This document shows, one piece after another, positions 49,860-62,238 of a stretch of DNA of 64,000 bases; positions within the stretch are counted from its first letter, which is position 1; each line of letters starts with the position of its first letter. Source of the DNA: Theropithecus gelada. Lineage: Eukaryota; Chordata; Mammalia; Primates; Cercopithecidae. The translations under genes and the position numbers were made by a program. The notes below the pieces were generated by a model. It was not told the DNA's origin. It ran no database searches and saw only the letters and a list, made by a program, of their open reading frames with translations. The DNA is taken from contig NC_037673.1 in NCBI RefSeq assembly GCF_003255815.1, positions 88,908,980 through 88,972,979 on the forward strand, in the 5' to 3' direction.

Positions 49860-52700
49860 TTTATTATATAAATAACTACTTAAACAATTTGGTGTGGTTT
49901 TGATTCTTTCAAACATCATGCATTTTGCAAATAATGATATTATACTTACATGGATTTAAGCTAAAATCTCCATAGGGTTTACATACATGTGGCTGTTCTT
50001 TTCAGTACTTTATTCTGTTATATTTTAGTCTCTTGTCTGATGCTTGATTTTTGTCTTTTCTCATTAAGAAAAAGAAAGTAGAATTATATGTCCAAATCTA
50101 GCATTAAATTACAATTCTTTTACTGAGAAAATAAGACCAAGCGCATGGAGAAAATGCAAATAGAGAGAGAACCTCTCCAAAATTCTAATTAAGCTGCAAG
50201 CCATAAAAGTGTGCAGTTTCCATAATGAAACTTAAATGTTTACAGATTTTTCATCAAAAGACAAACAACCAGGTTTTAGCCTTGACCGGGTAATGGAGAT
50301 AAGAATCCAAAGACAATACCTACTGTTTTACTCTATTTGGAAAAATATTTTTTGATTTCAAAGTTTTGAATATTTAACATAAATACATGTACTTTATACA
50401 ATTTTAATAAGGTACTGCTTATATATACAAATATGATGATTTGTCTATCATATATACAAACATGATGAAGAGGAAATTATTTTATTTCCTCTTAAAATTA
50501 GATGTCCATTAACTAACATCACTAGTTATGGCTTATTTTAGAAATGCTCTCCTCAAACAAATGTTCTGAATTTATACTATAACTTTAAAAGCAGGAAAAA
50601 AAATGTTTTGTGGATACTACAAACTAAGTAGAATGCATATTCTCAAAACTGTTATAGAAGATAGATGGTATTATTACCATACATACCTATGATTTGAACA
50701 TAAAGAGAAAACTCAATACCACTATGATGTAATATTAGAAGGAAAAAATGAATTACCTAAGACTTAGTGTCTGTTTTTCAAATATCATTGTTAGATGTCC
50801 TACAAGTAAATAAAATCAAAGTGAAATGTGTAAGAAACTTTCTATTCCTTTATTCATTCATAGATCAGACAGTAATATAAAATAAACACAAAACCCACAT
50901 TTCATCTATCTTTGTCTGTATGTAAATAATTAGCAAAGTATTTTAGCTGCTTATGTCTTGCTTTGCTTAAGCAGGCTTCTCTGTGAGGGAAAGAAACTGC
51001 TGTGTTGTTAATGTTAGTGAACCACATCCTATAAACTCTAGAGTCCAGGGGAAATATATATTGGCAAGAAGTCTACTCAAAAAATCAGGATGTGAGACAT
51101 GGCATAGCTTGGCCCTTGTAGAAGGACACACCCTCTTTTTGTCAGAATTGCTTTTATTCAAGGACTTCTGTTATCATTTCCTTCTCCCTCTACCATGTCT
51201 CCTTACCTTGGATATTATGAAATAGGTATCCTTTTTAATTTATGCATTATATCATGTTTTCTACATTTGTTCATGAGTTGAAAACGAAGAAATATAGGTG
51301 TTTCTAATGTCTTCCTGGCTTTGCCATATAAAGTAATTGCTCCCAGCCATTCTTAATTTACATACCACGATTTTTGTGATTTTTTTCTCTTGTTGCTCTT
51401 GTTAATTGATATTCACATTTGGTATCTCAAAGCCTACCAACTTTTCTCCTGAATCTAATCATTTTATAGGATTCAGCATTCTTGAATGTATAATAAAGAG
51501 ACAGTCACATCTTTGCCAGCAAAAGAAAGAATACATGCAGCTACACAGGTCACTTTCTAAGTATTTGCTTTAGCCTCCTTTTTACTGTGAATACAGAAAA
51601 CATCTGCATTCAATGGTTCCGATTTGCAATAAGGCAGCGTGCATACAGAGAAAGCTGAATGAGAAGATACCCAAAGACTCAAATACTGTCCAAATGAGTG
51701 GACTTCTAAAATATAACCCTTTCTCAAATTTTTGTAATATATTCAGTCGAGGCCTTTTTTTTCGGTTAATTCCCCACATGCTTCAGTGATTAGTAGTAAC
51801 TTTATCTTGTCATTCCCATACACTATGATAGAAACAAAATAACCCAAAAGCTAGCTTTCTGATTGAGTTTCCATAAATGCAACGTGAAGGACGTGCATGA
51901 AGAATGCGGAAGCAGGAAATGACTTGGAGAGCAATGGAGATATTATGCTGTGTTTGTTTAAGTTGCTGTGTGAAAGGCAAATCTTCCCACTCCCCTCATC
52001 ACCACAGCTGTGATTAAAACTCTGGCTGGCTGAAACCAAATATAAGGTTGTGTTCTCTTCACCCAGCTGTCAATCTTTCCATTAGTTGGTTTACAGGTTG
52101 TGAGAAAAGACATGCTCCTGTTTTCAACATGTGGATGAAAGGTCCTGCTTTGGTAAATTCAATTAGATGGAAAATTGAGCTTTCTCTCTTAATTTCAACT
52201 CATCATGGAACAGTGACAACTACAGGACCTGGAATTATCTTGTTGAATCCTGTTTTTTCTTATTAGTTGATGTATATTTTATTGTTGCTACCTATAAATT
52301 CATGTTTAAGTTTATATACTATACTCAAAGTATACTTAAAGTAATAAATATGCATAAATCCAGGTTGATGTAACTTTGACACAGATGACATAATAAAGGT
52401 ATGAAGAAAAATGATGGCAAATGCCATAGTCTGAAATATCAGGAGAAGTCAAAGTTGAGATTCTCACTAGCTTTCATGCATTCCTCATGTTTTCATTAAA
52501 CATGTCCATAAATGCCTAGAACTGCATGAACTCATCATCTGAATCGAAGGTCAATTATAAAACATCTCATTTTCAAGTTTGCCTATCAATGCACACCTTT
52601 AAATAGCACATATACCGTTTTGGCACTGGGTTTTCTCCAGGCTCTTTTATAAAATAAGTGAAGAAGTATTATGCCTCAAAGTTTCTTAGAGAGTAAGTCT
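49860..52700. other. Repeat-poor DNA, no gene seen
   Basis: About 2.8 kb, AT-rich. I see no Alu or L1 sequence and no convincing exon. Frames such as 50983-51225 have no recognisable domain. Confidence 0.5.
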
Positions 52701-52703
52701 TAT

Positions 52704-52855
52704 GGCCAGGCACAATGACTCATGCCTGTAATCCCAGCACTTTAAGAGGCCAAGGACAGAGGATTACTTGAAGCCAGGAATTTGAGACCAGCCTGGGCAA
52801 CACAGTGAGACTCAGTCCCTACAAAAGAAATAATAAATTAATCAATTAATTAATT
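52704..52855 (+). mobile_element. Free left Alu monomer (FLAM-like) with A/T tail
   Basis: About 130 bases of the 7SL-derived left arm only: GGCCAGGCACAATGACTCAT, then TTGAGACCAGCCTGGGCAAC. It is followed by an A-rich then TTAATTAA-rich tail, with no right arm. The tail contains the insertion site of the next L1. Confidence 0.85.
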
Positions 52856-52880
52856 AATTTTAAAACAGAATAAGTCTCAT

Positions 52881-53541
52881 AAGTTCCACACTGCTGGTGG
52901 GGGTGCAAACTAGTTCAACCATTGTGGAAGACAGTGTGGCGACTCCTCAATGATCTAGAACTAGAAATACCATTTGACCCAGTCATCCCATTACTGGATA
53001 TATACCCAAAGGATTATAAATCATACTGCTATAAAGACACATGCGCAAATATGTTTACTGCGGCAATATTCACAATAGCAAAGACTTGGAACCAACCCAA
53101 ATGTCCATCAATGATAGACTGGATTAAGAAAATGTGGCACATATACACCATGGAATACTATGCAGCCATAAAAAAGGATGAGTTCATGTCCTTTGTAGGG
53201 ACATGGATGAAGCTAGAAACCATCATTCCAAGCAAACTACTGCAAGGACAGAAAACCAAACACCACATGTTCTCACTCATAGGTGGGAACTGAACAATGA
53301 GAACACTTGGACGTAGGGTAGGGAACATCACACACTGGGACCTGTTGTGGGGTGTGGGGAGGGGGGAGGGATAGCATTAGGAGATATACCTAATGTAAAT
53401 GATGAGTTAACGAGTGCAGCACACCAACATGGCACATGTATACATATGTAACAAACCTGCACGTTGTGTACATGTACCCTAGAACTTAAAGTATAATAAA
53501 AAATAAAATAAAAAGAAAGGAAAAACAAGAAATAATAAATA
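52881..53541 (+). mobile_element. 5'-truncated L1 (L1PA), about 660 bp
   Basis: Contains the last part of ORF2 (open 52922-53293, ending at the native stop), a 3'UTR with a G-rich tract at 53346-53370, and an A-rich tail. The flanking duplication is unusually long, 25 bases at 52856-52880 and 53542-53566 (AATTTTAAAACAGAATAA core, 23 of 25 identical). The TTTTAAAA in it suits L1 endonuclease. Confidence 0.94.
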
Positions 53542-53566
53542 AATTTTAAAACAGAATAACTCTTAT

Positions 53567-54632
53567 GACCAAAAGATAATAATAACAATAATATATTTTG
53601 AGAGATTCTGAAAATTAACTTTCCTTGTAACCACTTAGTCTAAAGAAAGATTTAATAGTCTTTCTTGCCTTGTTTTTTCCTCCAGCTAAAACATCTTATA
53701 TGATAAAGCTAGCAAAAACAAATAGGAATAAAATTACTATCAGTTTTACCTAAGGAAACTTAAAAGTGGCCAATTTTTCTCACACTTTTACAATATTCTT
53801 AATTCTGGTGCAAAGTTGCAAGTAAATGTGTCCTCCTCAAAGAAGAATTTTTCTGAAAACTACAGATCTCTTCAAGAGATCTGAAGATTAAACTATGACT
53901 TATACACTTCCAAGCTATTTACTTCATATCAATATTGCTTCTATATTCAAACTTGCAGAAGAGCACAAAGAAAAAAATCTAGTTGAAATTTATAAAATAC
54001 AAAGGTTCCTCTATGGCATCCCAATACTAGATGCAGTTTCAATGAGACATCTCCACTGCAAATAGAGGAGGCACATAAAGGAAAGCAACAGGGAAGAGAC
54101 AAGTTAGAAGAGAGCACAAGTAAAAGAAACACACAAAATCAAATAGGAATAAATGTAATTGGGAAAAGGCTCTTCATAGGCTGAAAAACTACCCTGACCC
54201 ACGAATCTGCACCAGCACCCACAAATTGTACTTGGTAATTTTTTCTATTTTATTAAAAAGAATTTATATTCACTATAATGTTGTCTAAAAGCCTTGTGAT
54301 TATATGTATTACCCTTATGAAAGAAGCACTAAGATCAGTTGACCTAGGTTCCTCTACGTAAATTTTTCTTTGATTTAGAGAAAAAATAAAAAGGAAAAGC
54401 AAGGCGGAGAGGAGGAAAAAAGGATGAGAATATGCTGAAATATACCTTAAAATAACTATTACAGAAAATCAGTAATCTTTTCAAGTGAAAGAAAGGGAAA
54501 AGATTTGTTAAGAAATGTCATAATTTTAATTATAAGATACATCCTTTAAAATTATTTCAAATATGTGAATGTGTGTGTGTTCCTTCAGCCAATCAATTAC
54601 AGAAAACGGATGACACATGGGTGATAGAAGTG
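53567..54632. other. Unassigned DNA, no gene seen
   Basis: About 1.1 kb, AT-rich, with one perfect palindrome at 53863-53883. No transposon recognised. Confidence 0.45.
53863..53883. repeat. Perfect 10-bp-arm palindrome, 1-base spacer
   Basis: Arms CAGATCTCTT and AAGAGATCTG flank a single C. Confidence 0.95.
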
Positions 54633-56052
54633 CAGGCATATCTCATTTTACCGTGCTTCACTTTACTGAGCTTCATAGATATCGCTTTTACAAACTGAAG
54701 ATTTGTGGCAACCCTGCATCAAACAAGTCTATCAGCACCATTTTTCCAACAGCATGTGCTCACTTTGTGTCTCTGGGTCACAATTTGGTAATTCTCACAA
54801 TATTTCCAACTTTTTCATTATTATTGTATCTGGTATGGTGATCTGTGATCAGTGATCTATGGTGTTACTATTGTCATTGTTTTGAGGCATCACGAACCAT
54901 GCCCATAGGCAAACTTAATAAATGTACACATTCTGACTGCTCCACCAACCAGCAGTTCCTCCGTTTCTCTCCTTGGGCCTCCCTATTCCCAGACACAACA
55001 TATTGAAATTGGGCCAATGAATAACCCTACAATGGCCTCTAAATATTGCAATGAAAGGAAGAGTCTCACATCTCTCATTTTCAATCAAAAGCAAGAAATC
55101 ATTAAGCTTAGTGAGGAAAATACATCGAAAGCTAAGACAGGCCAAAAGCTAGGCCTCTTGTGCCAAACAGCCAAGTTACGAATGTAAAGTAAAAGTTTTT
55201 CAAGGAAATTAAAAGTGCCACTTCTGTGAACGCATGAATGATAAGAAAGCAAAACAGCCTTATTGCTGATTCAGAGAAAGCTTTAGAGGCCTGGATAGAA
55301 GACCAAACCAGTTACAGCATTCACTTAAGCCAAAATCTAATCCACAGCAAGAACCCAATTTTCTTCAATTCTATGAAGGTTAAGAGAGGTGAAGAAGCTG
55401 TGAAAGAAAGATTGGAAGCTAGCAGAGGTTGGTTCACGAGGTTTAAGGAAAGCACAAGGTGAAGCAGCAAGTGCTGATGTAGAAGCTGCAGCAAGTTATC
55501 CAGAAGATCTAGCTAAGATCACTGACAAAGATGGCTACACCAAACAACATATTTTCAGTGTAGATGAAACAGTCTTCTATTGGAAGAAGATGACACCTAG
55601 GTCTTTCACAGCTAGAGAAGAGACGTCAATGTCTGACTTTAAAGCTTCAAAGGACAGACTGACTCTTGTTAGGGGCTAATGCAGCTGGTGACTTTATGTT
55701 GGAGCCAATGCTCATTTGCTATTCCAAAACCCTAGGGCCCTTAAGAATTATGCTAAATCTTTTGTGCCTGTGCTCTATAAATGGAACAACAACACTTAGA
55801 TGACAGTACATCTGTTTACTGCATGTTTTACTGAATATTTTAAGCCTTTCAATTAGACCTATTGCTCAGGAAAAAAAAAAAAAAAAAAGATTCCTCTCAA
55901 AATAGTACTGCTCATTAACAATGCACCTGATCATCCAAGAGCTCTGATGGAGATGACAAAAAGATTCACATTGTTTCCTTGACTGCTAATACAACATCCA
56001 TTCTGCAGCCCAGAGATCAAGGAGCAATTTTGACTTTCAAGTCTTATTAATT

Positions 56053-56348
56053 TTTTTTTTCTGTAAACAGAGTCTTGCTCTCTTGCCCAGGCTGGAGTAC
56101 ACTGGCACAATCTTGGCTCACTGCAACCTCTGCCTCCCAGGTTCAAGAGATTAGAGTACCTCAAAGCCTCCTGAGTAACTGGGACTCCAGGTGTGTGCCA
56201 CCATGCCCAGCAAATTTTTGTATTGTTTGTAGAGACAGGGTTTCACCATGTTGGTCAGGCTGGTCCTGAACTCCTGAGCTCAGGCAATCTGCCTGCCTCG
56301 GCCTCCTAAAGTGCTAGGATTACACGTGTGAGCCACCCACACCCTACC
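56053..56348 (-). mobile_element. Alu SINE inside Tigger1
   Basis: Reverse Alu with a T run at the left. A perfect 16-bp duplication, TCAAGTCTTATTAATT, lies at 56037-56052 and 56349-56364. It is diverged, so an older Alu insertion. Confidence 0.95.
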
Positions 56349-56737
56349 TCAAGTCTTATTAATTAAAAAATACATTTTGTAAAGCCATACCTGTCGTAGA
56401 TAGCAATTCCTCTGATAGATCTGGGCAAAGTCAATTGAAAGCCTTCTGGAAAGGATTTCCCATTCTAGATGCTATTAAGAACATCCATGTTTCATAAAAG
56501 GAGATCAAAATATCAACATGAGCAGGAGCTTGGAAGAAGTTGATTCCAAGCCTCGTGCATGACTTTGAGGGGTTCAAGACGTCAGTGGAAGAAATAACTG
56601 CATGTATGACAGAAATAGCAAAAGAATTATAATTAGAAGTAGAGTCTAAAAGATGTGACTGAATTGCTGCAATCTTATGATAAAACTTTAAAAAATGAGG
56701 AGTTGCTTCTCATGAATGAGCAAAGAAAGTGAGTTTT

Positions 56738-57068
56738 TTTAAATAAGGTTTTTTGTTGTTGTTTGGTTTCTGTTTTTTGTTTTTTTTAGACAGGGTCCTG
56801 CTCTGTCACCCAGGCTGGAATGCAGTGGCGCAATCTGGGCTCACTGCAACCTCCGTGTCCTGGGTTCAAGTGATTCTCCTGCTTCAGCCTCCTGAGTAGC
56901 TGGGATTACAGGTGTCCACCATCACGACCAGCTAATTTTTACATTTTTAGTAGAGACTGGGTTTCACCATGTTGTCCAGGCTGGTCTCAAACTCCCGACC
57001 TCAAGTGATCCACCTAACTCTGCCTCCCAAAGTGCTGAGATTACAGGCATGAGCCACCACACCCTGCC
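56738..57068 (-). mobile_element. Second Alu SINE inside Tigger1
   Basis: Reverse Alu with a long interrupted T tract. Duplication AAAGTGAGTTTT (56726-56737) and AAAGTGGTTTT (57070-57080), imperfect. It inserted in the C-terminal part of the transposase frame. Confidence 0.92.
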
Positions 57069-57690
57069 AAAAGTGGTTTTCTGAAATAGAATCTACTTCT
57101 GGTGAAGATGCTATTATATATACATTGCATCATTGTTGTGAGCAACCACGGATTTGAAATATTTCATAAACTTAGTTGATAAAGCAGCAGCAAGGTTTGG
57201 GAGAACTGACTCCAATTTTGAAAGAAGTTCTCTTGCGGGTAAAATGCTCTCAAACAGCGTCATATGCTACAGAGAAATTTTTCTTGAAAGAGAGAGTCAG
57301 TCAATGGGGTAAACTTCATTGTTGTCTTATTTTTTTAAAATTGCCACAGCAACCCCAACCTTCAGCAACCACAACCTTGATCAGTCAGCAGCCATCAACA
57401 TTGAGGCAAGACCCTCTACCAGCAAAAAGACTACAACTCACTGAAGGCTCAGATGATCGTTAGCATTTTTTAGGAATAATGTATTTTTAAATTAAAGTAT
57501 GTACACTGCTTTTTTTAGACATGTTATTCTGCTGCACATATATAAATAGGCTGCAGTACAGTGTAAACAAAACTTTTATATGCACTGGGAAACCAAAAAA
57601 ATGTGTGAGACTCACTTTATTACAATATTCACTTTATTTAATATTACAGTGGTCTGGAGCTGAACTTGCAATATCTCTGAGGTATACCTG

Positions 57691-58924
57691 TGAATACATT
57701 TTATCTACTTGCAACATGACAGTGAACTGATCTTTCTCCAAACACATAGAAATGCTAGAAAACATATAAACCCCAAAAAAGGTATACAGCTTAGAAATAC
57801 TCAGAGTTCAAAAACAAAGAGGTAACCCAAAGCCAAAGTTACAAGAGTATATGCAGACAGTATAACAACTTAAGAACATATAAAGTAGAAACTGAACCTA
57901 GGGGTCAGTAGCTAAGGTTTTAAGGTCCATCTATCAGGACAGGATATGTGGTTTGGGGCCCATCTAAGTAGTGAAGTTAGAATGAAATAACTGAGGTACC
58001 TGAATAAAAAGTTCAGATATTCAAAAGATGGCTTATTCCATTTAAAAGGGATATTAAAAGCAAAAACAAAATATTTACTCACTAGCCCAGGAGAGCAGTT
58101 TTTGTTTTGTTTTGTTTTGTTTTCTTTTTTTTTCCAGTTCTCTGCCAAAAGCTCTGGTTAGGAAAAAGTTTTCTATAACCAATCAAAACCTAAGATAGGT
58201 TTGGGGCCCACGGTATGATGGTAATCCCATGCCAGATAAGAAATAGCTGCTAGTAATTAATATTATATAATGTTATAGTGTAATTGCTAAGAAATATTAT
58301 TAAATGAACAAAACTAGGAGCTGGACAGTGTCAACAGTAATCATGCATTTATCTAGGAAAACAATATAAATTTAATTCCATTTTAAAAGCAGACACAAAA
58401 GAAAGATAAATCAAAGCTAATTACATCGTTTACCTATGGGAAAGCAGAGAAAAGGGCAAAGCGAGAAGGATAGAAACTAGACTTCGCCAAATTTATCTTA
58501 TTTTCTAGTTTTGACTCTGAAACTATATAAATTTCTAACATAATTATAAAGCAAAGCTGAATCAAGAATGTTAAAAACTATTCCCAAAATTTGAAAGTAA
58601 AATGAAATAAACTAACTTACGTATCAAGTTGCTAGCTTAAACACAAAGAACAATTATTTCAAGTGACATTAAACAGAGTAATTAGATTATAAATTCTAAG
58701 TGAGATATACAGCAAGAACCAAAAGAACTGTAAAAAAAATTGTAAACTTTTTCCCAGTAACCATATTGTTAGCAATACCATTGGTATTGTTATACTGATA
58801 TTAAAATAGAGATTAATTTCATTAATGTTATTATACTAGGAACCAACAGTTTTAGCATAAGAGGGAAAAAAACACAAACATAAAACCAAAAATGTTAAGT
58901 AAAACTCCTATAACCCCAAATTTG
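57691..58924. other. Unassigned DNA with T-rich tract
   Basis: No gene seen. A (TTTTG)n tract lies at 58099-58123. The remainder is AT-rich and looks single copy. Confidence 0.45.
58099..58123. repeat. (TTTTG)n short tandem repeat
   Basis: Five units of TTTTG, followed by a T run. Confidence 0.9.
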
Positions 58925-59440
58925 AAATAGAAAAGTTTTTTAGAACAAACTGTTTGCAAGGTTGACCCTGTGAACTTGGATTTCGAAGTGTTGCCACCAG
59001 TCCCAGAACTACTAAGAGAGGTCACTGTGCCTAAACGGTTTGTACAATGCGGTTTAAGTTAAACACTTCCTCTCCTTTTGACAGTCTGGAATTTTGTATA
59101 TGCCATGCAGAGAATGCCTAGATAAGCAGCCTCTAATAAATACCCTGGGCACAAAGTCTCCTAGTGAGCTTCCCTGGTAGACATTTCACATGTGTTGTCA
59201 CAGCTTGTTCCTGAGGGAATTAGGTTCATCCTGTGTGACTCCATGAGCAGAGGACTTTTCAAGGCTTGTGGCTGGTTTCCTCCAGACTTTGCTCCATTTG
59301 CCTTTTCCCTTTACTGGTATTGCTTTGTATCCTTTGCTATAATAAATCACAGCCATGAGTATGACTATATGCTGAGTCCTGTGAGTCCTCCTAGTGAGTC
59401 ACTGAATCTGGGGGTTGTCTAGGAATTCCTAAGACAGTGG
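58925..59440 (+). mobile_element. Solo LTR (ERVL-like), family not assigned
   Basis: Wording such as CACATGTGTTGTCACAGCTT, GGTTTCCTCCAGACTTTGC, ATAATAAATCACAGCCATGA and CTGAGTCCTGTGAGTCC is in the order of a common primate LTR. The AATAAA signal is at about 59340. The 3' terminus appears lost or decayed. Confidence 0.65.
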
Positions 59441-59957
59441 GAAACTTTACAGACTAATAAGCTGGTTTCCTCAACAAATAAATCACACAAGACAAAAAGG
59501 AGGAAAAAATCTTATAAAGAAATTTAATAATAAATTTTTAATTTTAATTTTTTGTTTCAGTTCCTCTAAATATGGCAAATACTGATGGGAACAAAAAATT
59601 AAAATTTGTTATTCAGAAGCCATAAAACTCAAAAAAAGTTAAATTGCAGATCCTTTTTGTGTAAGTCCATGTCATTTATACTCTTGAAGTCATTTAAGCT
59701 TAAAACTGTACTAAGACTTTTGGAATATTCGGTATAAACAAACTAAATTTGACTAAAGAAGAATATAGAAAACCTGAACATATTCATGATATCAAAGAAA
59801 TTAATTCAGCAGTCAAAAATATGTCCACAAGAAAATATCAGTCAAAAGTTGTTTATAGACAAGTATCACCAAATCTTAAAGAAACAGGTAACCCCTATTT
59901 TAAGCAAGATATTCCAAGAATAAAAAATAGGAAAAGCTATCCAGCTTATCTTCTAGG
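59441..59957. other. Unassigned DNA
   Basis: No repeat or gene recognised. A 73-codon open frame at 59749-59970 runs into the LTR and shows no known domain, so it is most likely chance. Confidence 0.4.
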
Positions 59958-59962
59958 ACTAG

Positions 59963-60316
59963 GGTATTAGTCCATTTTCATGCTGCTGATAAAGGCATAC
60001 TCAAGACCGAGAAGAAAAAGAGGATTAATTGAACTTACAGTTCCAAATGGCTGGGGAGGCCTCAGAATCATGGTGGGAGGCAAAAGGCACTTCTTACATG
60101 GCAGCAGCAAGAGAAAATAAGGAAGAAGCAAAAGCGGAAACCCATGATAAATCCATCAGATCTCGTGAAACTTAGTCACTGTCATGAGAATAGTACAGGA
60201 AAGACCAGCCCCCATGATTCAATTACCTCCCCCTGGGTCCCTCCCACAACACATGGGAATTCTAGGAGATACAATTCAAGTTGATATTTCGGTAGGGACA
60301 CAGCCAAACTATATCA
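59963..60316 (-). repeat. 3' LTR of MaLR provirus 2
   Basis: Starts GGTATTAGTCC (terminal T changed to G) and ends AACTATATCA. The purine-rich tract of the minus strand follows directly at 60317. Confidence 0.92.
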
Positions 60317-61769
60317 TTCTGCCCCTGGCTCCTCCAAATCTCATGTTCTTATATCTCAAAACCAATCATGCCTTCCCAACAGTCCCCCAAAGTCTTAACT
60401 CATTTCAGCATTAACCTAAAAGTCCACAGTCCAAAGTCACATCTGAGACAAGGCAAGTCCCTTCTGCCTATGAGCCTGTAAAATCAAGAGCAATCTAGTT
60501 ACTTCCTAAATACAATGGGAGTACAGGTATTGGGTAAATACAGCTGTTCCAAATGAAAGAAATTGGCCAAAACAAAGCAGTTACAGGGTCCATGCAAGTC
60601 TGAAATCCAGCAGGGCAGTCAAATTAAATGATCTCCTTTGATTCCAGGTCTCACATTCAGGTCATGCTGATGCAAGAGATGTGTTCCCATGGTCTTGAGC
60701 AGCTCCACCCCTGTGGCTTTGCAGGGTACAGCCTCCCTCCCAGCTGCTTTCACAGGCTAACGTTGCATGTCTGCAGCTTTTCCAGACGCATGGTGCAAGG
60801 TGTCACTGGTCTACCATTCTGGGGTCTGGAAGACGGTGCCCCTCTTCTCACAGCTCCACTAGGAAATGCCCCAGTATGAACTCTCTGTGGAGACTCCAAC
60901 CCCACATTTCCCTTCCGCACTGCCCTAGCAGAGGTTCTCCATGAGGGTCCCGCCCCTGCAGCAAACTTTTGTCTGTACATCCTGGCGTTTCCATACATCT
61001 TCTGAAATCTAGGCAGAAGTTTCCAAATCTCAATTCTTCTGTGCCCTTGCGGGCTCATTACCACTGGGAAGCTGCCAAGGTTGGGGCTTCCATCCTCTGA
61101 AGCCACAACCCAAGCTTTACGTCAGCCCCTTTCAGCCATGACTGGAGTGGCTGGGACACAAGGCACCAAGTCCCTAGGCTGCACATAGCATAGGGACCCT
61201 GGGCCTGGCCCCAAAACCACATTTTTCTTTCAGGCCTCCCGGTTTGTGATGGGAGGGCCTGCTGTGAAGGTCTCTGACATGGCCTGGAGACATGGTCTAG
61301 AGACATTTTCCCCACAGTCTTGGGGATTAACATTAGGCTCCTTGCTATGTATGCATATTTCTGCTATGTATGCTTGAATTTCTCCTCAGAAAAATGAGTT
61401 TTTCTTTTCTACCGCATCATCAGGCTACAAATTTTCTGAACTTTTATGCTCTATTTCCCTTTCAACAGCACCCAAGTCACCTTTTAAATGCTTTGCTGCT
61501 TATAAATTTCTTCTTTCAGACACCACAAATCATCTCTCTCAAGTTCAGAGTTCCACATATCTCTAGGGCAAGGGCGAAATGCTGCCAGTCTCTTTGCTGA
61601 AACATAACAAGAGTCACCTTTGCTCCAGTTCCCAACAAGTTCCTCATCTCCATCTGAGATCATCTCAGCCTGGACCTTATTGTTCATATCACTATCAGCA
61701 TTTTTGTCAAAGCCATTCAGCAAATTTCTAGGAGGTTCCAAACTTTCCCACATTTTAAACCTGTCTTCT

Positions 61770-62115
61770 AGGGACATGGATACAGCTGGAAACCATCATT
61801 CTCAGCAAACTATCGCAAGAACAGAAAACCAAACACCGCATGTTCTCACTCATAGGAGGGAACTGAACAATGAGATCACTTGGACTCAGGAAGGGGAACA
61901 TCACACACCGGGGCCTATCATGGGGAGGGGGGAGGCGGCAGGGATTGCATTGGGAGTTATACCTGATGTAAATGATGAGTTGATGGGTGCTGACGAGTTG
62001 ATGGGTGCAGCACGCCAACATGGCACAAGTATATATATGTAACAAACCTGCACATTATGCACATGTACCCTAGAACTTAAAGTATAATAATAAAAAAATT
62101 AAAAAATAAAAGAAA
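61770..62115 (+). mobile_element. Short 5'-truncated L1 inside MaLR
   Basis: 346 bases holding the final ORF2 codons, the 3'UTR and an A-rich tail. A perfect 13-bp duplication, AAACCTGTCTTCT, lies at 61757-61769 and 62116-62128. The site TT/AAAC is close to the L1 endonuclease preference. The 3'UTR variant is shared with the L1 at 1-1325, with a small extra tandem copy of GAGTTGATGGGTG. Confidence 0.96.
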
Positions 62116-62238
62116 AAACCTGTCTTCTTCTGAGCCCTCCAAACTGTTCCAATCTCTGCCTATTACCCATTTCCAAAGTTGCTTCCATATTTTCAGGTAT
62201 CTTTTCAGCAACACCCTACTCTACTGGTACAAATTGAC

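Larger units (their letters stand above)
55020..57463 (+). pseudogene. Tigger1 transposase, broken
   Basis: The family encodes a pogo-type DDE transposase with an N-terminal CENP-B-like DNA-binding domain. The DNA-binding region is visible in 55050-55460 in two frames. The first catalytic Asp region reads VDET near 55560-55570. The second is lost: the codon at 55917-55919 is AAC, giving NNAPDHP instead of the family's DNAPGHP. A deletion of about 20 bases near 55460, the A-run growth and two Alus further break it. The C-terminal frame is open at 57176-57463. Confidence 0.85.
54633..57690 (+). mobile_element. Tigger1 DNA transposon, near full length, two Alus inside
   Basis: A TcMar-Tigger element with both termini: CAGGCATATCTC at the left and GAGGTATACCTG at the right, 10 of 12 bases matching as inverted repeats. 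Without the two Alus it is about 2.4 kb, the usual Tigger1 size. Both flanks read TG rather than the usual TA. An A run at about 55870-55888 has grown relative to the family. The transposase gene is broken (next entry). Confidence 0.95.

Noticed and set aside
52048..52266. 72-codon open frame in repeat-poor DNA
   Set aside because: No known domain, no flanking splice sites I trust; cannot be told from chance.
57691..58924. Possible host exon near the T-rich tract followed by TTCCAG
   Set aside because: The pyrimidine tract plus AG imitates a splice acceptor, but no open frame or donor follows.
59749..59970. 73-codon open frame of plausible amino-acid mix
   Set aside because: Runs into an LTR end, no domain, no promoter or splice signal; chance in AT-rich DNA.
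60628..61777. Several open frames on both strands
   Set aside because: Reverse copy of the same MaLR internal region.
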